Position numbers and translations under genes: made by a program
In this document: one piece after another, positions 8,552 through 17,935 of the stretch
Layout: the number at the start of each line of letters is the position of its first letter
Numbering within the stretch: the first letter of the stretch is position 1
NCBI GenBank assembly: GCA_900768345.1
Contig: CAAGCO010000009.1
Span: 1 to 64,000 of the forward strand
Length of the DNA: 64,000 nt
Source: Bacilli bacterium
Lineage (GTDB): Bacteria > Bacillota_I > Bacilli_A > RF39 > UBA660
Direction of reading: 5' to 3'
The notes under the pieces: model-generated
Databases searched by the model: none
What the model saw: only the letters and a program-made list of their open reading frames with translations
What the model was told of the DNA's origin: nothing

Positions 8552-9840
8552 TGAATGAAGATTTTAAATTAATGAATCTTAAAGGTACTAGTGACTTTTT
8601 ACCAGAAGAACAAATCATTAGAAATAAAATCACTGATACTTTAAAGAGTACATTTGAAAAATATGGTTTCTTACCACTTGAGACACCAATATTATGTTAT
8701 TATGATTTACTAGCAAGTAAATATGCAGGTGGAGCAGAAATATTAAAAGAAGTATATAAATTTAAAGACCAAGGACTTAGGGATATAGGTTTACGTTATG
8801 ATTTAACAGTACCATTCTCAAAAGTAATTGGTATGAACAAAGGATTAATATTACCATTTAAAAGATATGAAATAGGTAAAGTATTTAGAGACGGCCCAGT
8901 TAAACTAGGAAGAGCACGTGAATTCTATCAATGTGATGTAGATGCTTGTGGAACAGAGTCACCTTATGCAGAAATAGAATACTTCATGATGACTAAAGAA
9001 GCATTTAAGAAATTTGATATAGATGTAGAAATAAGATATAACAATAGAAAATTCTTAAGTGGACTTTTAGAATATTGTAATGTGCCTAAAGAAAATGTAG
9101 GAGCATTCATAACTTTAGTTGATAAATTAGATAAACTAAAAAGAGAAGATATTGAAGAAGAACTAGAAGCATGTACTTCAAAAGAAAATGTTGATAAAGT
9201 ATTTGAATACTTCAAATTAAATTTAGAAGAATTAACTAAAGAATTAGAAAATAGTAATATAGAATTATTAAATAAAGGATTAAAAGAATTAAATGACTTA
9301 AATAAATTAATCATAGATTTAGGATTAGATTTATGTAAGTTCACACCTTTCTTAGCAAGAGGACTTGAAATTTATACTGGATGTGTGTGGGAAATATTTG
9401 ATAGAACTGGAGAATTCAAGTCAGCTCTAGGTGGCGGAGGAAGATATGATAATATCATAACTAAATTCTTACACAATGGAGAAGAATATCCAGCTATAGG
9501 TATGTCATTTGGTTTAGAACCAATATATGCATTATTAAAAGAAAAATGGTCAGAATCATTAAAGAAATATGATGTATATGTATATGCATTCACAAATGAT
9601 AAAAACTTATTTGAAATATCAAATATGTTAAGAGAAAATGGATACAAAGTATTAACTGAACTAAATAATATAAAACTTAAAAAAGCAATGAATACTGCTA
9701 ATAGAGAAAACATTAATAAAGTTATCATTATTGGTGAAGATGAATTAAAACAAAACTCAGTTACTCTAAAAGATATGATAACTGGAAATCAAGAATTAGT
9801 TAAAATAGAAGATTTAGTTAAAACAATAAAGGAAATGTAA
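8551..9840 (+). CDS. hisS: Histidyl-tRNA synthetase
   Basis: A class II synthetase of 429 residues. Motif 1 lies in the GFLPLETPIL region, motif 2 is KRYEIGKVFRDG followed by REFYQCDVD, the histidine-binding signature is LARGLEIYTGCVWE, and motif 3 is AIGMSFGLEPIY. The C-terminal anticodon-binding HGTP domain follows (DVYVYAFTNDKN to the end). The active-site Arg of motif 2 and the glycine-rich ALGGGGRYDN are intact. It is the last gene of the operon; its stop codon lies inside the arm of the terminator hairpin. Confidence 0.96.
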   Translation: MNEDFKLMNLKGTSDFLPEEQIIRNKITDTLKSTFEKYGFLPLETPILCYYDLLASKYAGGAEILKEVYKFKDQGLRDIGLRYDLTVPFSKVIGMNKGLILPFKRYEIGKVFRDGPVKLGRAREFYQCDVDACGTESPYAEIEYFMMTKEAFKKFDIDVEIRYNNRKFLSGLLEYCNVPKENVGAFITLVDKLDKLKREDIEEELEACTSKENVDKVFEYFKLNLEELTKELENSNIELLNKGLKELNDLNKLIIDLGLDLCKFTPFLARGLEIYTGCVWEIFDRTGEFKSALGGGGRYDNIITKFLHNGEEYPAIGMSFGLEPIYALLKEKWSESLKKYDVYVYAFTNDKNLFEISNMLRENGYKVLTELNNIKLKKAMNTANRENINKVIIIGEDELKQNSVTLKDMITGNQELVKIEDLVKTIKEM

Positions 9841-9860
9841 TAATTACATTTCCTTTTTAT
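9828..9860 (+). terminator. Terminator overlapping the hisS stop
   Basis: A 13-bp perfect stem AAAGGAAATGTAA/TTACATTTCCTTT with a TAA loop and T-run. The stem includes the last three hisS codons and its stop. Confidence 0.9.
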
Positions 9861-9893
9861 TATATATACTATATACCATTTATAAAATGGCAT

Positions 9894-9917
9894 AAAAAAA
9901 GTTCTCAAATGAGAACT
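9894..9917 (-). terminator. Terminator of the tRNA operon (minus strand)
   Basis: On the minus strand, GTTCTC/GAGAAC with a four-base loop is followed by seven T residues, about 11 bases after the tRNA-Glu CCA end. Confidence 0.85.
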
Positions 9918-9927
9918 AATATTCAAA

Positions 9928-10003
9928 TGGTGACCCGTACGGGATTTGAACCCATAAATGCACGCGTGAAAGGCGTGTGTGTTAACCGTTTCACCAACGG
10001 GCC
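9928..10003 (-). tRNA. tRNA-Glu (anticodon UUC)
   Basis: The minus strand folds into a full cloverleaf: acceptor GGCCCGT/ACGGGTC, anticodon stem CACGC/GCGTG around loop CTTTCAC (anticodon TTC), and T-arm containing GGTTCGAATCC. The 3' CCA is encoded at 9928-9930. It lies downstream of tRNA-Ile in a two-gene minus-strand unit. With gatCAB in the window, the enzyme that charges tRNA-Glu may also mischarge tRNA-Gln (inference). Confidence 0.97.
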
Positions 10004-10013
10004 ATTTAATAAA

Positions 10014-10090
10014 TGGTGGGCCTGAATGGACTTGAACCATCGACCTTTCGCTTATCAGACGAACGCTCTAACCAGCTGAGCTACAGGCCC
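10014..10090 (-). tRNA. tRNA-Ile (anticodon GAU)
   Basis: Cloverleaf on the minus strand: acceptor arm beginning GGGCCTG, D-arm AGCTCAGCTGGTTAGAGC, anticodon loop CTGATAA (anticodon GAT), T-arm GGTTCAAGTCC, encoded CCA at 10014-10016. It is the first gene of a tRNA-Ile/tRNA-Glu pair with ten bases between them. Confidence 0.97.
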
Positions 10091-10121
10091 CTTTTCGCCA
10101 CTTTAATCGGCTGACTACTTA

Positions 10122-10150
10122 ATAATACAGTATTTTTTACAATAATGCAA
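10122..10150 (-). promoter_or_regulatory. Promoter of the tRNA-Ile/tRNA-Glu unit (minus strand)
   Basis: Reading the minus strand, TTGCAT (10150-10145) and TATTAT (10127-10122) are 17 bases apart, about 30 bases before the tRNA-Ile 5' end. This makes the pair an independent unit facing the hisS operon. Confidence 0.7.
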
Positions 10151-10198
10151 CACTTTTTTTAGAAATTTATCAATATTTTTGTTAAAATCTATTAATTA

Positions 10199-10227
10199 TT
10201 GCAAAAAATCATGAATTATTGTATCAT
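10199..10227 (+). promoter_or_regulatory. Promoter for the DUF5684 gene
   Basis: TTGCAA at 10199-10204 and TATCAT at 10222-10227 with a 17-base spacer, 26 bases before the start codon. Confidence 0.55.
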
Positions 10228-10253
10228 TATATATGAAAATAGGAGGAAAAATT

Positions 10254-10982
10254 ATGGTAGTTGAAACCTCAACAGTGAATTCTTTAGTAACAATTTGCAT
10301 AATACTTTTATGTTTAACCTTTACTAGATCTATATTAGTAATGGTAGGAGGCAGTAAAGTTTTTAAAAAAGCTTCAAAAAAACCATCAACATCATTTTAT
10401 CCAGTATTAAACTTATTTACTTTATTAGAAATAACTGAAACATCTACATTTCTTGGAATATTATTTTTTGTTCCAGTAGTAAACGTAGTTGTACTTTCTA
10501 TATTATTTTATAGATTAGGTTCAGCATTTAATACTTCAAAGTTTTTTAAAATTGGATTAGCAGTTTTACCAATAATTTTTTATCCAATACTAGCATTAGG
10601 AAATAAACAATATAAATTAAACGATGAAGAATATTTTAAAGCACTTGATAATGCTAAAGGTGAAAGCATAAACTTGATGACACAAGAAGAAATAAAAGCT
10701 GAAAACAGTGCACCAATAGAAGAAAAACCTCAAGTAGATTCAATATTCAAATCAAATATCGAAATGATGGAAGAAGTTGCTCCATATAAAGCAGCTAAGA
10801 TAGATATTCTTGGTATGGAAAAACTAAAACAAACTACACCACAAGAAGATATGTTCAAACCAATAGAACAAGTAACACCACCAGAACCAGTTAAAGAAGA
10901 AAAAGAAGAAGAAAAAAAACAACCAAGTAAATTCACATCAGAACTTGATAAAAAAGATGAAATAGAATTTATTGATTTATAA
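10254..10982 (+). CDS. DUF5684-family integral membrane protein with charged C-terminal tail
   Basis: 242 residues from ATG 10254, chosen over ATG 10233 because AGGAGG lies just before it. About three to four hydrophobic segments occupy residues 8-120; the pattern SFYPVLNLFTLLEI, then VPVVNVVVLSILFYRLGSAF and IIFYPILALGNKQYK matches the DUF5684 family of small membrane proteins. The last ~120 residues form an extended cytoplasmic tail rich in Glu, Lys, Pro and Gln with an acidic end. The function is unknown. It is transcribed alone: promoter upstream, terminator downstream. Confidence 0.75.
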   Translation: MVVETSTVNSLVTICIILLCLTFTRSILVMVGGSKVFKKASKKPSTSFYPVLNLFTLLEITETSTFLGILFFVPVVNVVVLSILFYRLGSAFNTSKFFKIGLAVLPIIFYPILALGNKQYKLNDEEYFKALDNAKGESINLMTQEEIKAENSAPIEEKPQVDSIFKSNIEMMEEVAPYKAAKIDILGMEKLKQTTPQEDMFKPIEQVTPPEPVKEEKEEEKKQPSKFTSELDKKDEIEFIDL

Positions 10983-11001
10983 AGTTAAGTGATAGTAAAA
11001 T

Positions 11002-11036
11002 AAAGTGTAAAGTAAAAGTTTACACTTTTTAATTTT
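11002..11036 (+). terminator. Terminator before parE, overlapping the parE promoter
   Basis: Ten-bp stem AAAGTGTAAA/TTTACACTTT with a seven-base loop, then T-rich sequence. The right arm doubles as the -35 box of the next promoter. Confidence 0.85.
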
Positions 11037-11047
11037 TTTTGTATAAT
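11019..11047 (+). promoter_or_regulatory. Sigma-A promoter of parEC
   Basis: TTTACA at 11019-11024 and a consensus TATAAT at 11042-11047 are 17 bases apart. The -35 lies inside the right arm of the preceding terminator hairpin. Confidence 0.75.
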
Positions 11048-11069
11048 ATGAGATGGAGATTAGGTGATT

Positions 11070-12977
11070 ATGGCAGAATATAATGAAAAATCAATTAAAA
11101 TATTAGAAGGTCTTGAAGCTGTACGTAAAAGACCTGGTATGTATATAGGAAGTACTGATAAGAGAGGACTTCATCATTTAGTATGGGAGATTGTTGATAA
11201 CTCAATAGATGAAGCTATCAATGGTTATGGTAAAAAAATAATAGTAACACTTACTAAAGCAGGTAGTGTTAGAGTTAGCGATGAAGGACGTGGAGTACCA
11301 ATTGGAAAACACTCATCAGGTAAATCAACTCCAGAAGTAATCTATACTGTATTACACGCAGGTGGTAAATTTGAAACAGATGGTTACAAAGTATCTGGTG
11401 GTCTTCATGGTGTAGGTTCATCAGTAGTTAATGCACTATCTAAATGGATGAAAGTAACTATATGTAGAGAAGGAAAGATATGTGAAATATCATTTAAAAA
11501 TGGTGGCCACGTAGACAAAGAATTAAAACAAATAGGTACAACTAAACAAACTGGTACTACAGTTGAGTTCTTCCCAGATGAAGAAATATTTGGTAATGCT
11601 AGATTCAGTTACACAACTATATGTGAAAGAATGCAAGAAAGTGCTTTCCTTATAAATGGATTAACTATGGAAGTTATCGATGAAGAAGATGATAAACATA
11701 GTGTGTTTAGTTATGATAATGGACTTGTATCATTCGTAGAATATGTAAATGAAGGAAAAGAACCACTACATAAAACAATAAGTTTCAGTGGCGAAAAGTA
11801 TGGTATTGAAGTAGATATCGCTATGCAGTACACAAACACATATAATGAAAACATAATGTCATTTGTTAATAATGTTAAAACTGTAGATGGTGGTAGTCAT
11901 GAAGTAGGATATAAAACGGCACTTACTAAAGTATTTAATGAATATATTAAAAGTAATAATTTATTAAAGAGCAAAGATGGACTAGATGGTACTGATACTC
12001 GTGAAGGTTTAACAGCAATAATAAGTTTAAAAATACCAGAAAATCTATTACAATTTGAAGGACAAACTAAAGGTAAGCTAGGAACTCCTCAAGCAAGAAC
12101 AGTAGTAGAAAGTATAGTATATGAAAAACTATCTTATTATTTAGAAGAAAATAAAGAAGCAGCTACTGCTATAATGGATAAAGCTTTAAAGAGCAAATTA
12201 GCTCGTGAAGCGGCAAGAAAAGCAAGAGCAGAAGCAAGAGCTGGAAAAGGTAAGAGTGGTCGTGAGAAAGTACTACTTGGTAAACTAACACCTGCTCAAA
12301 GTAAAGAGTATAACAAAAATGAACTATTCATTGTTGAAGGAAACAGTGCTGGTGGTACAGCAAAAAGTGGTCGTGACAAACGTCATCAAGCAATACTACC
12401 ACTAAGAGGTAAAATAATTAACTGTGAAAAATCAACAGTAGCAGACCTTTTCAAAAATGAAGAAATTAATACAATAGTTCATGCTATAGGAGCTGGAGTA
12501 GGAGCAGAATTTGATTATACCGAATCAAACTATGGAAAAGTCATAATAATGACCGATGCCGATGATGATGGAGCTCACATTCAAACATTACTTCTAACAT
12601 TCTTCTATAGATGGATGAGAGACTTAATAGAACATGGAATGCTTTATATAGCGGTGCCACCTCTATACTTAGTTAAATATGGTAAAGATAAAAAATATAT
12701 AAATACAAACGAAGAATTAAATGAATTCAAAGATACATTTAAAGGAAAATATACTATTCAAAGATACAAAGGACTTGGTGAAATGAACGCAGACCAATTA
12801 TGGGAAACAACAATGGATCCAGCTACTCGTACACTAGTTAAAATCAAAATAGATGATAAAGCACTTGCTGAAAAAAGAGTAGGAGTTCTTATGGGAGATG
12901 ACTCAGAAGTGCGTAAAGAATGGATAGAAGAAAATGTAGAATTCACACTAGAAGATGATTATAAAGGGGGTAAATAA
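11070..12977 (+). CDS. parE: DNA topoisomerase IV subunit B (ParE)
   Basis: The ATPase subunit of the type II topoisomerase that separates daughter chromosomes. It has the GHKL motifs EIVDNSIDEA, DEGRGVPIGKH and SGGLHGVGSSVVNALS, the transducer QFEGQTKGKLGT, and the TOPRIM motifs EGNSAGG and MTDADDDGAHI. The AREAARKARAEAR helix and HIQTLLLTFFYRWM are closer to ParE of Bacillus than to GyrB (which reads HIRTLLLTF), so I call ParE. ATG 11070 is preferred to the in-frame GTG 11064; the protein is 635 residues. Its stop overlaps the parC start by one base. Confidence 0.9.
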   Translation: MAEYNEKSIKILEGLEAVRKRPGMYIGSTDKRGLHHLVWEIVDNSIDEAINGYGKKIIVTLTKAGSVRVSDEGRGVPIGKHSSGKSTPEVIYTVLHAGGKFETDGYKVSGGLHGVGSSVVNALSKWMKVTICREGKICEISFKNGGHVDKELKQIGTTKQTGTTVEFFPDEEIFGNARFSYTTICERMQESAFLINGLTMEVIDEEDDKHSVFSYDNGLVSFVEYVNEGKEPLHKTISFSGEKYGIEVDIAMQYTNTYNENIMSFVNNVKTVDGGSHEVGYKTALTKVFNEYIKSNNLLKSKDGLDGTDTREGLTAIISLKIPENLLQFEGQTKGKLGTPQARTVVESIVYEKLSYYLEENKEAATAIMDKALKSKLAREAARKARAEARAGKGKSGREKVLLGKLTPAQSKEYNKNELFIVEGNSAGGTAKSGRDKRHQAILPLRGKIINCEKSTVADLFKNEEINTIVHAIGAGVGAEFDYTESNYGKVIIMTDADDDGAHIQTLLLTFFYRWMRDLIEHGMLYIAVPPLYLVKYGKDKKYINTNEELNEFKDTFKGKYTIQRYKGLGEMNADQLWETTMDPATRTLVKIKIDDKALAEKRVGVLMGDDSEVRKEWIEENVEFTLEDDYKGGK

Positions 12978-15535
12978 TGGCTAAAGAAAAAGAAACAACA
13001 ATTATAGAAAAAATAAATGACTTTGCCCTTGAAGAAATAATGGGAGAACGTTTTGGTAGATATGCTAAATACATAATCCAAGATAGAGCTCTTCCAGATG
13101 TTCGTGATGGACTAAAACCAGTACAAAGAAGAATTCTTTATTCAATGTACAAAGACAAAAATACTTATGACAAAGAAACAAGAAAATCAGCAAAGACTGT
13201 AGGTAATGTTATAGGTAACTACCATCCACATGGTGATACATCAGTATATGATGCGATGGTAAGACTTAGTCAAAAATGGAAACAAAGAGTAATACTTGTA
13301 GATATGCAAGGAAATAATGGTTCAATAGATGGTGATGGACCAGCCGCAATGCGTTATACTGAAGCGAGACTAGCTAAAATAAGTAATATACTTTTAGAAG
13401 ATATAGAAAAAGATTCAGTTGAAATGGCTCTTACATTTGATGATTATAGTTATGAACCAACAGTACTTCCTGCATACTTTCCAAACCTTTTGGTAAATGG
13501 TTCAACTGGTATTAGTGCAGGTTATGCAACTAATATCCCACCACATAACTTAGGTGAAGTAATAGATGCTACTATTAAAAGAATAGATAGTCCAAACTGT
13601 AGACTAGATACTATAATGGATATCGTAAAAGGTCCAGACTTCCCAACTGGAGGTATAGTTGAAGGAAAAGATGCTCTTATAAAAGCATACTCTACAGGAA
13701 AAGGAAAAGTAGTAGTAAAAGCAAGATACTCATTTGAATCAGTAAAAGGTAAAGACCAAATCGTAATAACAGAAATACCATATGATACATTAAAATGTAA
13801 TATAATTCGTAAGATTGAAGAAATAAGACTTGATAAAAAAATAGATGGTATAGTTGAAGTACGTGATGAATCTGATAAAAATGATGAGTTAAGAATAGTA
13901 ATAGATCTAAAGAAAGATGCCAATAAAGATTTAATAATAAACTACTTACTAAAAAATACAGACTTACAAACAAATTATGCATTTAATATGGTAGCTATAG
14001 TTAATAGAACACCAAAAACACTAGGTATTCTAGAAATGCTAGATGCATTCATTGCTCATAATAAAGAAGTAGTAACTAAAAGAACTAAATTTGACTTAGA
14101 TGTAGACTTAAAGAAAATACATATTATTGAAGGTTTCATTAAAGCATTAGATATTCTAGATGAAGTAATTAAAACTATTCGTAAAAGTAAAAACAAAACA
14201 GACGCAATAGAAAACTTAATGCATGAATATGAATTCACTAAAGCACAAGCAGAAGCTATCGTAATGATGCAACTATATAAATTAACTAACACTGATGTTA
14301 CTGAACTTAAAAATGAATTTGATGCTCTTACAAAAGAAATAGCTTACTTTAGAGAAATACTTGCTAGTGAAGAAAAACTAATGGGTGTTATTAAAGATAA
14401 ACTAAGAAGCATTAAGAAAGAATTTGCTGATCCTAGACGTACAACTATTAAAGATGAAGTAAGTGAAATCAAAATAGATACACTAGATATGATTAGTAAA
14501 GAAGACTTTATAGTTTGTATTTCAAATAATGGATATGTTAAGAAAGTATCATTAAAATCATATAACATGACTAATAATGAGTATCCAGGTGTAAGAGAAA
14601 ATGATTACATTGAAGGTTTCTATAAGATTAATAACATAGATACTGTATTATTATTTACAAACTTAGGTAACTACCTATTCTTACCAGTAAGAGAAATACA
14701 AGAAGCTAAATATAAAGATGTTGGTAGTCATATTTCGAATTACATTAAAGTAAGTGATGGAGAAAAGATAGTTAAATCTATCGGAGTGGCTAAGTTTGAT
14801 GATACAGTTATTACAGCATTCACTAAACTTGGTATGGTAAAAAGAATGTTACTTAAAGACTTTGAAGTATCAAGATACACTAAACCTATCACAATGTTTA
14901 AATTAAAAGATGGAGACGAACTAATATCTGTTAATAAAAATGATGGTGAAGAAACACTAGTTATAACTAAAGAAGGTAATGCTTTAAAATATAACACAAG
15001 CGAAATACCAGTAGTTGGTCTTAGAACTAGTGGAGTTAAATCTATTAATTTAAATGATAAAGATGAAGTAATTAGTGCATTCGTAGTAAGTAATTCAAAA
15101 GAATATGTAACATTATTTACAGATAGAAATACTGCTAAGAGAGTGAAAATAGATGAAATACCAAAAACAACAAGAGCTAAAAAAGGTTCATCTATCATAA
15201 AGAGTCCAAAAACTAAAACATATAACTTATTTAAAGGATTCAATACAAGTTCTAAAACTATATTTGGAATACTTGATGGAGACATAGGCTACATGAAATC
15301 AAGTGATATAAATATAATGGACAAACAAAGTGTAGGAAGCACAATAACTAAAAAGAATATAGAAGATATATTCATAGTTACTAAACTAAAAGAAATAAAA
15401 ATAAATAACGAAGAAATCAATGAACCAAAAGAAGAAAAACATGAAGAAAAAAAGACTGAAGAAGTAAAAAAAGAAAAGAAAGAAACTAAAAGTCAATTAA
15501 CAATGAGTGATTTTTTCGAAGAGTTTAAAATATAG
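12977..15535 (+). CDS. parC: DNA topoisomerase IV subunit A (ParC)
   Basis: The DNA-cutting subunit, 852 residues. The catalytic Tyr lies in AAMRYTEARL; the quinolone-determining region reads HPHGDTSVYDAM, with Thr where many ParC proteins have Ser. GNNGSIDGD and the IPPHNLGE stretch identify the breakage-reunion core, and beta-pinwheel repeats of the GyrA/ParC C-terminal domain run from about residue 500 (FIVCISNNGYVKKVS onward). The tail (about residues 805-840) is a Lys/Glu-rich low-complexity run before a short hydrophobic end. The start overlaps the parE stop, and a terminator follows immediately. Confidence 0.92.
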   Translation: MAKEKETTIIEKINDFALEEIMGERFGRYAKYIIQDRALPDVRDGLKPVQRRILYSMYKDKNTYDKETRKSAKTVGNVIGNYHPHGDTSVYDAMVRLSQKWKQRVILVDMQGNNGSIDGDGPAAMRYTEARLAKISNILLEDIEKDSVEMALTFDDYSYEPTVLPAYFPNLLVNGSTGISAGYATNIPPHNLGEVIDATIKRIDSPNCRLDTIMDIVKGPDFPTGGIVEGKDALIKAYSTGKGKVVVKARYSFESVKGKDQIVITEIPYDTLKCNIIRKIEEIRLDKKIDGIVEVRDESDKNDELRIVIDLKKDANKDLIINYLLKNTDLQTNYAFNMVAIVNRTPKTLGILEMLDAFIAHNKEVVTKRTKFDLDVDLKKIHIIEGFIKALDILDEVIKTIRKSKNKTDAIENLMHEYEFTKAQAEAIVMMQLYKLTNTDVTELKNEFDALTKEIAYFREILASEEKLMGVIKDKLRSIKKEFADPRRTTIKDEVSEIKIDTLDMISKEDFIVCISNNGYVKKVSLKSYNMTNNEYPGVRENDYIEGFYKINNIDTVLLFTNLGNYLFLPVREIQEAKYKDVGSHISNYIKVSDGEKIVKSIGVAKFDDTVITAFTKLGMVKRMLLKDFEVSRYTKPITMFKLKDGDELISVNKNDGEETLVITKEGNALKYNTSEIPVVGLRTSGVKSINLNDKDEVISAFVVSNSKEYVTLFTDRNTAKRVKIDEIPKTTRAKKGSSIIKSPKTKTYNLFKGFNTSSKTIFGILDGDIGYMKSSDINIMDKQSVGSTITKKNIEDIFIVTKLKEIKINNEEINEPKEEKHEEKKTEEVKKEKKETKSQLTMSDFFEEFKI

Positions 15536-15558
15536 AATTCCTTTTTGGAATTCTTTTT
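15534..15558 (+). terminator. Terminator after parC
   Basis: Eight-bp stem AGAATTCC/GGAATTCT with a T5 loop and trailing T residues, overlapping the parC stop codon. Confidence 0.88.
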
Positions 15559-15583
15559 GATATAATTTATAATAGGTGATGAT

Positions 15584-16087
15584 ATGAAAAGAAATATAAG
15601 TATTTTATTAATAATGATTTTACTTTTATCAGGATGCAATAACAAAAACACAAATAACAATAACGGTAATAATGGTAATAATGACAAAAACAAAACTTAT
15701 CTAAAAGAAGATACATATTATATGTATCAAAATGGAAATATAAAGAAAGAACTATTATTAAGAAAAGATGGAACTTTATTCTTTGCTAAATGCGATTATT
15801 CATGTGAAGTTTCTAGTGGTACATACTCAGTAAATAATAATTCAATAGAAGTTATTATTGATAAAGCTTATGATGAAAATATGTGTAAAAAAGATTCAAC
15901 TAAAACAACAAATAATTATGTAGTTGAAAATGATGCTTTAAAACTAAATAGTGAAACTTATAATATTGTTGATAAAACTACAGCAAACGATGTTGATTAT
16001 TACAAAGATATTAAGTGTGATAAATCTAACAATAGAGAGGAAAGAGAAAATAGAACGGAAACTCCTGAAGTTGCACCAATGCCATAA
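15584..16087 (+). CDS. Putative lipoprotein, Asn-rich linker
   Basis: 167 residues. The signal peptide MKRNISILLIMILLLSGC ends in a lipobox (LLSGC), so Cys18 should be lipid-modified and the protein anchored outside the membrane. An Asn/Gly/Lys low-complexity linker (about residues 19-40) precedes a small domain with four Cys residues (for example AKCDYSCEV), which could form disulfides. Repeated beta-strand-like segments (LLLRKDGTLFFAKC, SGTYSVNNNSIEV) resemble small lipocalin-like or 'DUF' lipoprotein domains, but I cannot name one. The gene has its own terminator. Confidence 0.7.
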   Translation: MKRNISILLIMILLLSGCNNKNTNNNNGNNGNNDKNKTYLKEDTYYMYQNGNIKKELLLRKDGTLFFAKCDYSCEVSSGTYSVNNNSIEVIIDKAYDENMCKKDSTKTTNNYVVENDALKLNSETYNIVDKTTANDVDYYKDIKCDKSNNREERENRTETPEVAPMP

Positions 16088-16117
16088 AAGATATAGATAT
16101 ACTTCTATATCTTTTTT
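16086..16117 (+). terminator. Terminator after the Asn-rich lipoprotein
   Basis: Eleven-bp stem AAAGATATAGA/TCTATATCTTT followed by T residues. Confidence 0.85.
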
Positions 16118-16155
16118 ACTTATTATGATATAATTAACTAGAATAGAGGTTAAAT

Positions 16156-17934
16156 ATGAATACAATATATATAATAACAGGTATAATGTTTACATTACTT
16201 TTAATATTAGTTTTTAAAATAAAAAAACAAAATAACTTACTATCTAATAGTACATATTTTATATTAACATTAAGTTTATTAGTGGGTTATATCTTAGAAC
16301 TCGTAATGTACTTTTTAAGTACAACAGCTATAAATAATATAATATTAGAAATATATACCAAATTATATTTAATATTCATTATATGTTGGTCATCAATCTT
16401 TAGTGTTTATACATTTTTATTAAGTAAAAAAGATGATGAATATAATAAAAAAATAATGATATTGTATGCTCTTTTAACAGTAACATCTTCAGTAGCAATA
16501 ATAATGCTACCACTAAATATCACATATACAAATAGAATAATTTTAACTGGAAATGCTATTAACTTTTTAAAAATTTTAATTACATGTATGCTTTCTATTT
16601 TATATATAAGAACAGTATTAAGTAATAAAATAATTAATACAATAAAAGCAAATTATATTTATGTAGCACTTATCATTTTAACAATAGTATCATTTTTAGA
16701 AATTAAATATCAATTAAATATAGTAACAACAACACTATTATTTGTAACTTATCTAATTTTCTTAACAATAGAAAATCCAGCATTAAAAGAATATGAAATA
16801 ATAAATAATTTAAGATTAAGAGCATTAAAAGCAAATACAAATAAAACAAATTTCTTAAGCAATATGAGTCATGAATTAAGAACACCACTTACTTCAATAA
16901 TTTCTTCAATAGATGAAATTAAATCATATAATTTACCACAAGAAATAAAAGATAATTTAAATGATATTATAGATTCATCAAATTCATTACTTGATATAGT
17001 AGGTAATGTTATTGAAATAAATAAAATTGAAAATAAAGTATATGACTTAAAAGAAAAAAATTATGATATTAGAGATGTAGTAGAAAAACTAATAAAACTG
17101 AATACTAAAAAATATAGCAAAGAAAATGTAGTATTTAAGTATTCAGTTTCTGATAACACACCATCTAATTTATTTGGTGATAAAACTAAAATAAAAGAAA
17201 TAATAAATAATATTTTAGATAACTCATTTAAATACACTAATAAGGGTAGTATTTCTTTAACTATAAATAGTGTTTTAGATAATGATATTTGTAATTTAAT
17301 CATAGAAATAAAGGATACAGGTATTGGTATAAAATCAGAAGATCTAAATAAGATATTTAACGGTAATGATATAGACAATGATATCAATAGTAATGTTAAT
17401 AGGGATGGACTAGGTTTATTAGTTTCAAAAGACTTAGTTAATTTATTAAATGGAACAATAACTGTAAGTAGTTATTATGGAAGTGGAAGCGTATTTACCA
17501 TAAATATACCTCAAAAATTAAAAAATGAACTAGAAATAGTAGAACAAACAAATACAACTAAATTTAATAATAAAAAAGTATTACTAGTAGATGATGATAG
17601 ACTAAATAATAAAATTTTAAAAAGATTATTAAAGATTTATAACATAGAATTAGATGCTTGTGAAAGAGGAATAGAATGCATTGATAAAATTAATAATGGT
17701 GAACAATATGATCTTATACTTATGGATATAATGTTGCCAGATATAAATGGAGTGGATACATTAAGGAAATTAAAATCTAATAAGAATTTTAATACTAAAG
17801 TAATAGCTCTTACTGCAGATGCTTTATCAACTTCAAGAAACAAATATTTAAAAGCTGGATTTACAGACTATTTAGCAAAACCATTTAAGAAAGAAGAATT
17901 AGAGGAAAAATTAAAGAATTTACTAGGAGAATAA
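16156..17934 (+). CDS. Hybrid sensor histidine kinase with C-terminal receiver domain
   Basis: 592 residues. The N-terminal ~200 residues contain about six to seven hydrophobic segments and act as a membrane sensor module (resembling 7TM-type sensors, not assigned). The HisKA box FLSNMSHELRTPLTS places the phospho-accepting His at residue 239. The ATPase domain shows the N box (IKEIINNILDNSFKYTN), the G1 box IKDTGIGI and the G2 box DGLGLLVSKDLV. The receiver domain (about residues 468-592) has VLLVDDDR, phospho-acceptor Asp524 in LILMDIMLPD, and the conserved Lys in YLAKPFK. No response regulator with an output domain is adjacent. The glycosyltransferase gene starts one base after its stop, so the two are likely co-translated. 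Confidence 0.9.
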   Translation: MNTIYIITGIMFTLLLILVFKIKKQNNLLSNSTYFILTLSLLVGYILELVMYFLSTTAINNIILEIYTKLYLIFIICWSSIFSVYTFLLSKKDDEYNKKIMILYALLTVTSSVAIIMLPLNITYTNRIILTGNAINFLKILITCMLSILYIRTVLSNKIINTIKANYIYVALIILTIVSFLEIKYQLNIVTTTLLFVTYLIFLTIENPALKEYEIINNLRLRALKANTNKTNFLSNMSHELRTPLTSIISSIDEIKSYNLPQEIKDNLNDIIDSSNSLLDIVGNVIEINKIENKVYDLKEKNYDIRDVVEKLIKLNTKKYSKENVVFKYSVSDNTPSNLFGDKTKIKEIINNILDNSFKYTNKGSISLTINSVLDNDICNLIIEIKDTGIGIKSEDLNKIFNGNDIDNDINSNVNRDGLGLLVSKDLVNLLNGTITVSSYYGSGSVFTINIPQKLKNELEIVEQTNTTKFNNKKVLLVDDDRLNNKILKRLLKIYNIELDACERGIECIDKINNGEQYDLILMDIMLPDINGVDTLRKLKSNKNFNTKVIALTADALSTSRNKYLKAGFTDYLAKPFKKEELEEKLKNLLGE

Positions 17935-17935
17935 T

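Noticed and set aside
9789..10040. Minus-strand open frame across the tRNA pair
   Set aside because: It reads through tRNA-Glu and part of tRNA-Ile, which fold perfectly; it is not a protein gene.
13522..15285. Long antisense frames in parC, and similar ones opposite ftsZ, dnaK and others
   Set aside because: They have no ribosome sites or plausible proteins and are explained by the AT-rich codon use of the genes on the plus strand.
11070..15535. Assignment as gyrB-gyrA
   Set aside because: Several motifs (HIQTLLLTFFYRWM, the AREAARKARAEAR helix, GNNGSIDGD) and the overlap of the two genes fit Bacillus ParE/ParC better; a second pair outside the window would settle it.
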